Source: Cohnella thermotolerans DSM 17683
Lineage (GTDB): Bacteria > Bacillota > Bacilli > Paenibacillales > Paenibacillaceae
Length of the DNA stretch: 64,000 nt
Direction of reading: 5' to 3'
Assembly (NCBI RefSeq): GCF_000429825.1
Contig: NZ_AUCP01000001.1
Coordinates: 62,001-126,000 of the forward strand
Below the pieces are notes generated by a model. The model saw only the letters and a list, made by a program, of their open reading frames with translations, had not been told where the DNA came from and made no database searches. A program made the translations under genes and the position numbers. Positions within the stretch are counted from its first letter, which is position 1. Every line of letters starts with the position of its first letter. Of this stretch, positions 61,792 to 64,000 are shown piece after piece.

Positions 61792-64000
61792 GCCGGTTCG
61801 ACCTCCTCCGATTCAAAATCGGGAACGGCTTGCAGCGCCTCCGGATCGATCGGCAGCTTCGCCGTCCGTACGCCCACCGCGTCGTAGACCGCCTGGGCGA
61901 TCGCCGGCGCCAGCCCGACCGAGCCGATCTCGCCGATGCCCCGCGGGCCGTGCTCGTCGCCTTCAGGCAGCCCTTCGATCGGCAGCACCTCGAACCGTCC
62001 GCGAAGCTCGGCGATCGTCGGGATCAGATACGTGTCGAGGTTGCGGGTCAGGTAGACGCCCTCCTTCATGACGGCGTCTTCCATCAGCGTAAATCCGAGC
62101 GCCATGCCGCTGCCGCCTTCGATCTGGCCGAGATAGCCTTGCGGATTGACGACCGGGCCGGCCGCCACCGCGTGGAACTGGTCCAGCAGCCGGACCCGCC
62201 CGGTCAGCGTGTTGACCTCCACCTTCACCGCCACGGAGCTGTATGAGTACAAATAGTGCGAGCCGACCCGCTCGACGGGGGAAGTCGGATAGCTGAAGCT
62301 CGTCTCGCAGACGATCGGCTCCGGCGCCAGCTCGGCCAGCCGGCCGTAGGCGAGCAGCAGTTCGCCGGACGCCGCGTCGCGGATGCCGCCTTCGCCGAGG
62401 CGAAGCCGGTCGGCCGGCAGCCGCAGCGCTTCGGCCGCAGCGCCGAGCAGCCGCGACGAGAACGGCGCGCGAAGCCGCCGCAGCGACTGCCACATCATGC
62501 TGGTCGAACGGGAGGCGGTGCTGGAGCCGCTGTCGGGAACGGCGTCCGTGTCGCCGATCACGATGCGCAAGTCGGCGCTCCCGAAGCCGAATTGCTCGAT
62601 CAGCATTTGCTCCAGCGAAGCGATCAGCCCTTGCCCGAATTCTTCGTAGCCGAACGCCGCCTCGATCTTCCCGTCCGGCGTGAGCGTGAGCCGGCCGCCC
62701 GCCGGATCGGGAATGCCGACGCCGAGTCCGGCGCCGTGCATGACGAACGCGGCTCCGTACCCAATCTTGAGCCAAGGCTCCGCAGGGGCAGCTTCGGCCG
62801 CCGCCCGCTCCTTCTCCCGCCACAGGCGGCTGGCCGGCAGCGCCTCCCACACCTGCCGGGCGCCGTCCGTCGGGGCGATCGGCTGGCCGAGCGGTCCGGG
62901 ATCGTCCGGCTTGCGAAGATTGATCCGGCGGAATGCCCAAGGGTCCATACCGAGCTTCTCGGCGAGCCGGTCCATCTGCCCTTCGAGCGCGAAAATCGCC
63001 TGATTGCCCCCGAACCCCCGGAATTCGCCCGACATGCCGTTGTTGGTGAACACCGACACGCTTTTTACTTCGGCGGCCTCATATCGGTATGGGCCGAGCA
63101 CGTGCTCGACCGCGAAGTTGAGCACTTCCGCGCTCAGCGTCGAGTACGGGCCGGCGTCGGAGACGACGCGCACCCGGTGCGCGAGCAGCTTGCCGCTTGC
63201 GTCCGTCCCCGTGCGCATCGTGATGCGCATCGGATGCCGCTTGAGCCCGGCGCGAACCGATTCGAAGCGCGAGTTGTGCAGCTTGACCGGCCGCCCGGTG
63301 GCGAGCGCCAGCAGCGATCCGTACGGCTGCACGTTCAGCTCGTCCTTCCCTCCGAACGAGCCGCCGATCGGGCTGGACACGACCCGGATGTCGGCTTCGG
63401 GCCGGTTCAGGATGCGCGCCAGCTGCATCCGGTCCATCAAACCGTGCTGCGTCGGCGAATAGACGGTCAGCCTGCCGTCCGCTTCGGGAACGAACAGCCC
63501 GCCTTCGGTTTCCATATAGACGTGCATCTGCCGCGGCGTCGAATACGTCTCTTCGACGATATGCGCGCACGCCCGGAACGCTTCTTCCACGTCGCCGAAC
63601 GCGTAATCGTTGCGGTGCAGCACGTTGCCGTGCTCGTGGAGCCGCGGCGCGTCGTCCCGCAAAGCGAACTCCGGATCGTCGACGACCGGCAGCGGCTCGT
63701 ACTCCACCTCGATCCGCTTCAGCGCTTCGGCCGCCAGCTCCGCCGTCTCCGCGGCGACGGCGGCGACCGCGTCGCCGACGAACCGGACGCGGTCCTCGCA
63801 GAAGACGGGATGGTCCGGGTGGGCGATGCCGAACCGGTTCAGTCCCGGCACGTCCTCGCAGGTGAGCACGGCATGAACGCCCTTCATGGCGAGCGCCTTC
63901 TCCGTCCGGATCGAGACGATCCGGGCGTGCGGATAGGGGCTGCGCAGCACCATGCCGTGGAGCATGCCCGGAACCGACATATCGGTCAAATAAGCGAGCC
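61788..64000 (-). CDS. pucD: Xanthine dehydrogenase molybdopterin subunit, 5' end outside window
   Basis: The frame is open to the window edge; about 737 residues are seen and the start is outside. The visible N-terminal part LTDMSVPGMLHGMVLRSPYP is the usual start of the catalytic domain after 15-20 residues. It shows the molybdopterin-domain motifs TVYSPTQHGLMDRMQLARIL, IGGSFGGKDELNVQPYGSLL, EEFGQGLIASLEQMLIEQFG and, near the end, GIGEIGSVGLAPAIAQAVYD with the catalytic Glu in GIGEIG. It hydroxylates hypoxanthine and xanthine. Other molybdenum hydroxylases are possible, but the neighbours support xanthine. Confidence 0.93.
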   Translation of the reverse strand, partial: LAYLTDMSVPGMLHGMVLRSPYPHARIVSIRTEKALAMKGVHAVLTCEDVPGLNRFGIAHPDHPVFCEDRVRFVGDAVAAVAAETAELAAEALKRIEVEYEPLPVVDDPEFALRDDAPRLHEHGNVLHRNDYAFGDVEEAFRACAHIVEETYSTPRQMHVYMETEGGLFVPEADGRLTVYSPTQHGLMDRMQLARILNRPEADIRVVSSPIGGSFGGKDELNVQPYGSLLALATGRPVKLHNSRFESVRAGLKRHPMRITMRTGTDASGKLLAHRVRVVSDAGPYSTLSAEVLNFAVEHVLGPYRYEAAEVKSVSVFTNNGMSGEFRGFGGNQAIFALEGQMDRLAEKLGMDPWAFRRINLRKPDDPGPLGQPIAPTDGARQVWEALPASRLWREKERAAAEAAPAEPWLKIGYGAAFVMHGAGLGVGIPDPAGGRLTLTPDGKIEAAFGYEEFGQGLIASLEQMLIEQFGFGSADLRIVIGDTDAVPDSGSSTASRSTSMMWQSLRRLRAPFSSRLLGAAAEALRLPADRLRLGEGGIRDAASGELLLAYGRLAELAPEPIVCETSFSYPTSPVERVGSHYLYSYSSVAVKVEVNTLTGRVRLLDQFHAVAAGPVVNPQGYLGQIEGGSGMALGFTLMEDAVMKEGVYLTRNLDTYLIPTIAELRGRFEVLPIEGLPEGDEHGPRGIGEIGSVGLAPAIAQAVYDAVGVRTAKLPIDPEALQAVPDFESEEVEPA

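Overview
The window looks like chromosomal DNA of a high-GC Firmicute of the Paenibacillaceae (Paenibacillus/Cohnella type). The evidence is gene content and order. Almost every gene is on the minus strand, so the biological order runs from position 64000 down to 1. It follows the Bacillus subtilis order ylxM-ffh-rpsP-ylqC-rimM-trmD-rplS-rbgA-rnhB-ylqG-ylqH-sucCD-dprA-topA-trmFO-hslVU-codY-fla/che-sigD. Family-specific differences are a lepB gene between rplS and rbgA, a FapA gene and two small unknown genes around sigD, and no ylqD or xerC (codV) at their usual places. No tRNA, rRNA, CRISPR array or intact transposase gene was seen.

Region 1 (64000-55920) is a tightly overlapping purine/ureide catabolism operon. 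In transcription order it encodes the xanthine dehydrogenase molybdenum subunit (5' end outside the window), its 2Fe-2S subunit, a guanine/nucleoside deaminase, OHCU decarboxylase, a 35-codon coupled ORF, 5-hydroxyisourate hydrolase, allantoinase, an allantoate amidohydrolase-type M20 enzyme and (S)-ureidoglycine-glyoxylate aminotransferase. Together they take guanine/xanthine to glyoxylate, ammonia and glycine. The urate oxidase step is not in the window.

Region 2 (55919-53880) is non-essential DNA. It holds MITE-like terminal repeats enclosing four 51-bp tandem repeats, another inverted-repeat element, and a lipoprotein/beta-propeller gene broken by three frameshifts.

Region 3 (53795-44100) is the SRP/ribosome block: ylxM, ffh, rpsP, khpA, rimM, trmD, rplS (own promoter and leader), lepB, rbgA, rnhB, then a FliK-like/FlhB-like pair far from the main flagellar operon. 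Region 4 has yraN facing comM/yifB, the only plus-strand gene I support. Region 5 (41584-34182) has sucCD, dprA, topA and trmFO. Region 6 (34106-31340) is hslVU-codY.

Region 7 (31274-1) is one run of flagellar and chemotaxis genes: rod (flgBC), export apparatus (fliH-J, fliO-R, flhAB), MS and C ring (fliFG, fliM, fliY), hook (fliK, flgD, flgE), stator-associated (fliL, flbD), flagellar number/placement GTPases (flhFG), chemotaxis (cheY, B, A, W, C, D) and the late sigma factor sigD. It starts at a sigma-A-like promoter just past the codY terminator. A CodY-box-like sequence lies against its -10, which suggests nutritional control of motility by the adjacent gene product.

Many starts were reassigned from the longest open frame to a shorter one (often GTG or TTG) preceded by a well-spaced Shine-Dalgarno sequence. 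Functional calls rest on recognised motifs and gene order, not on database searches.
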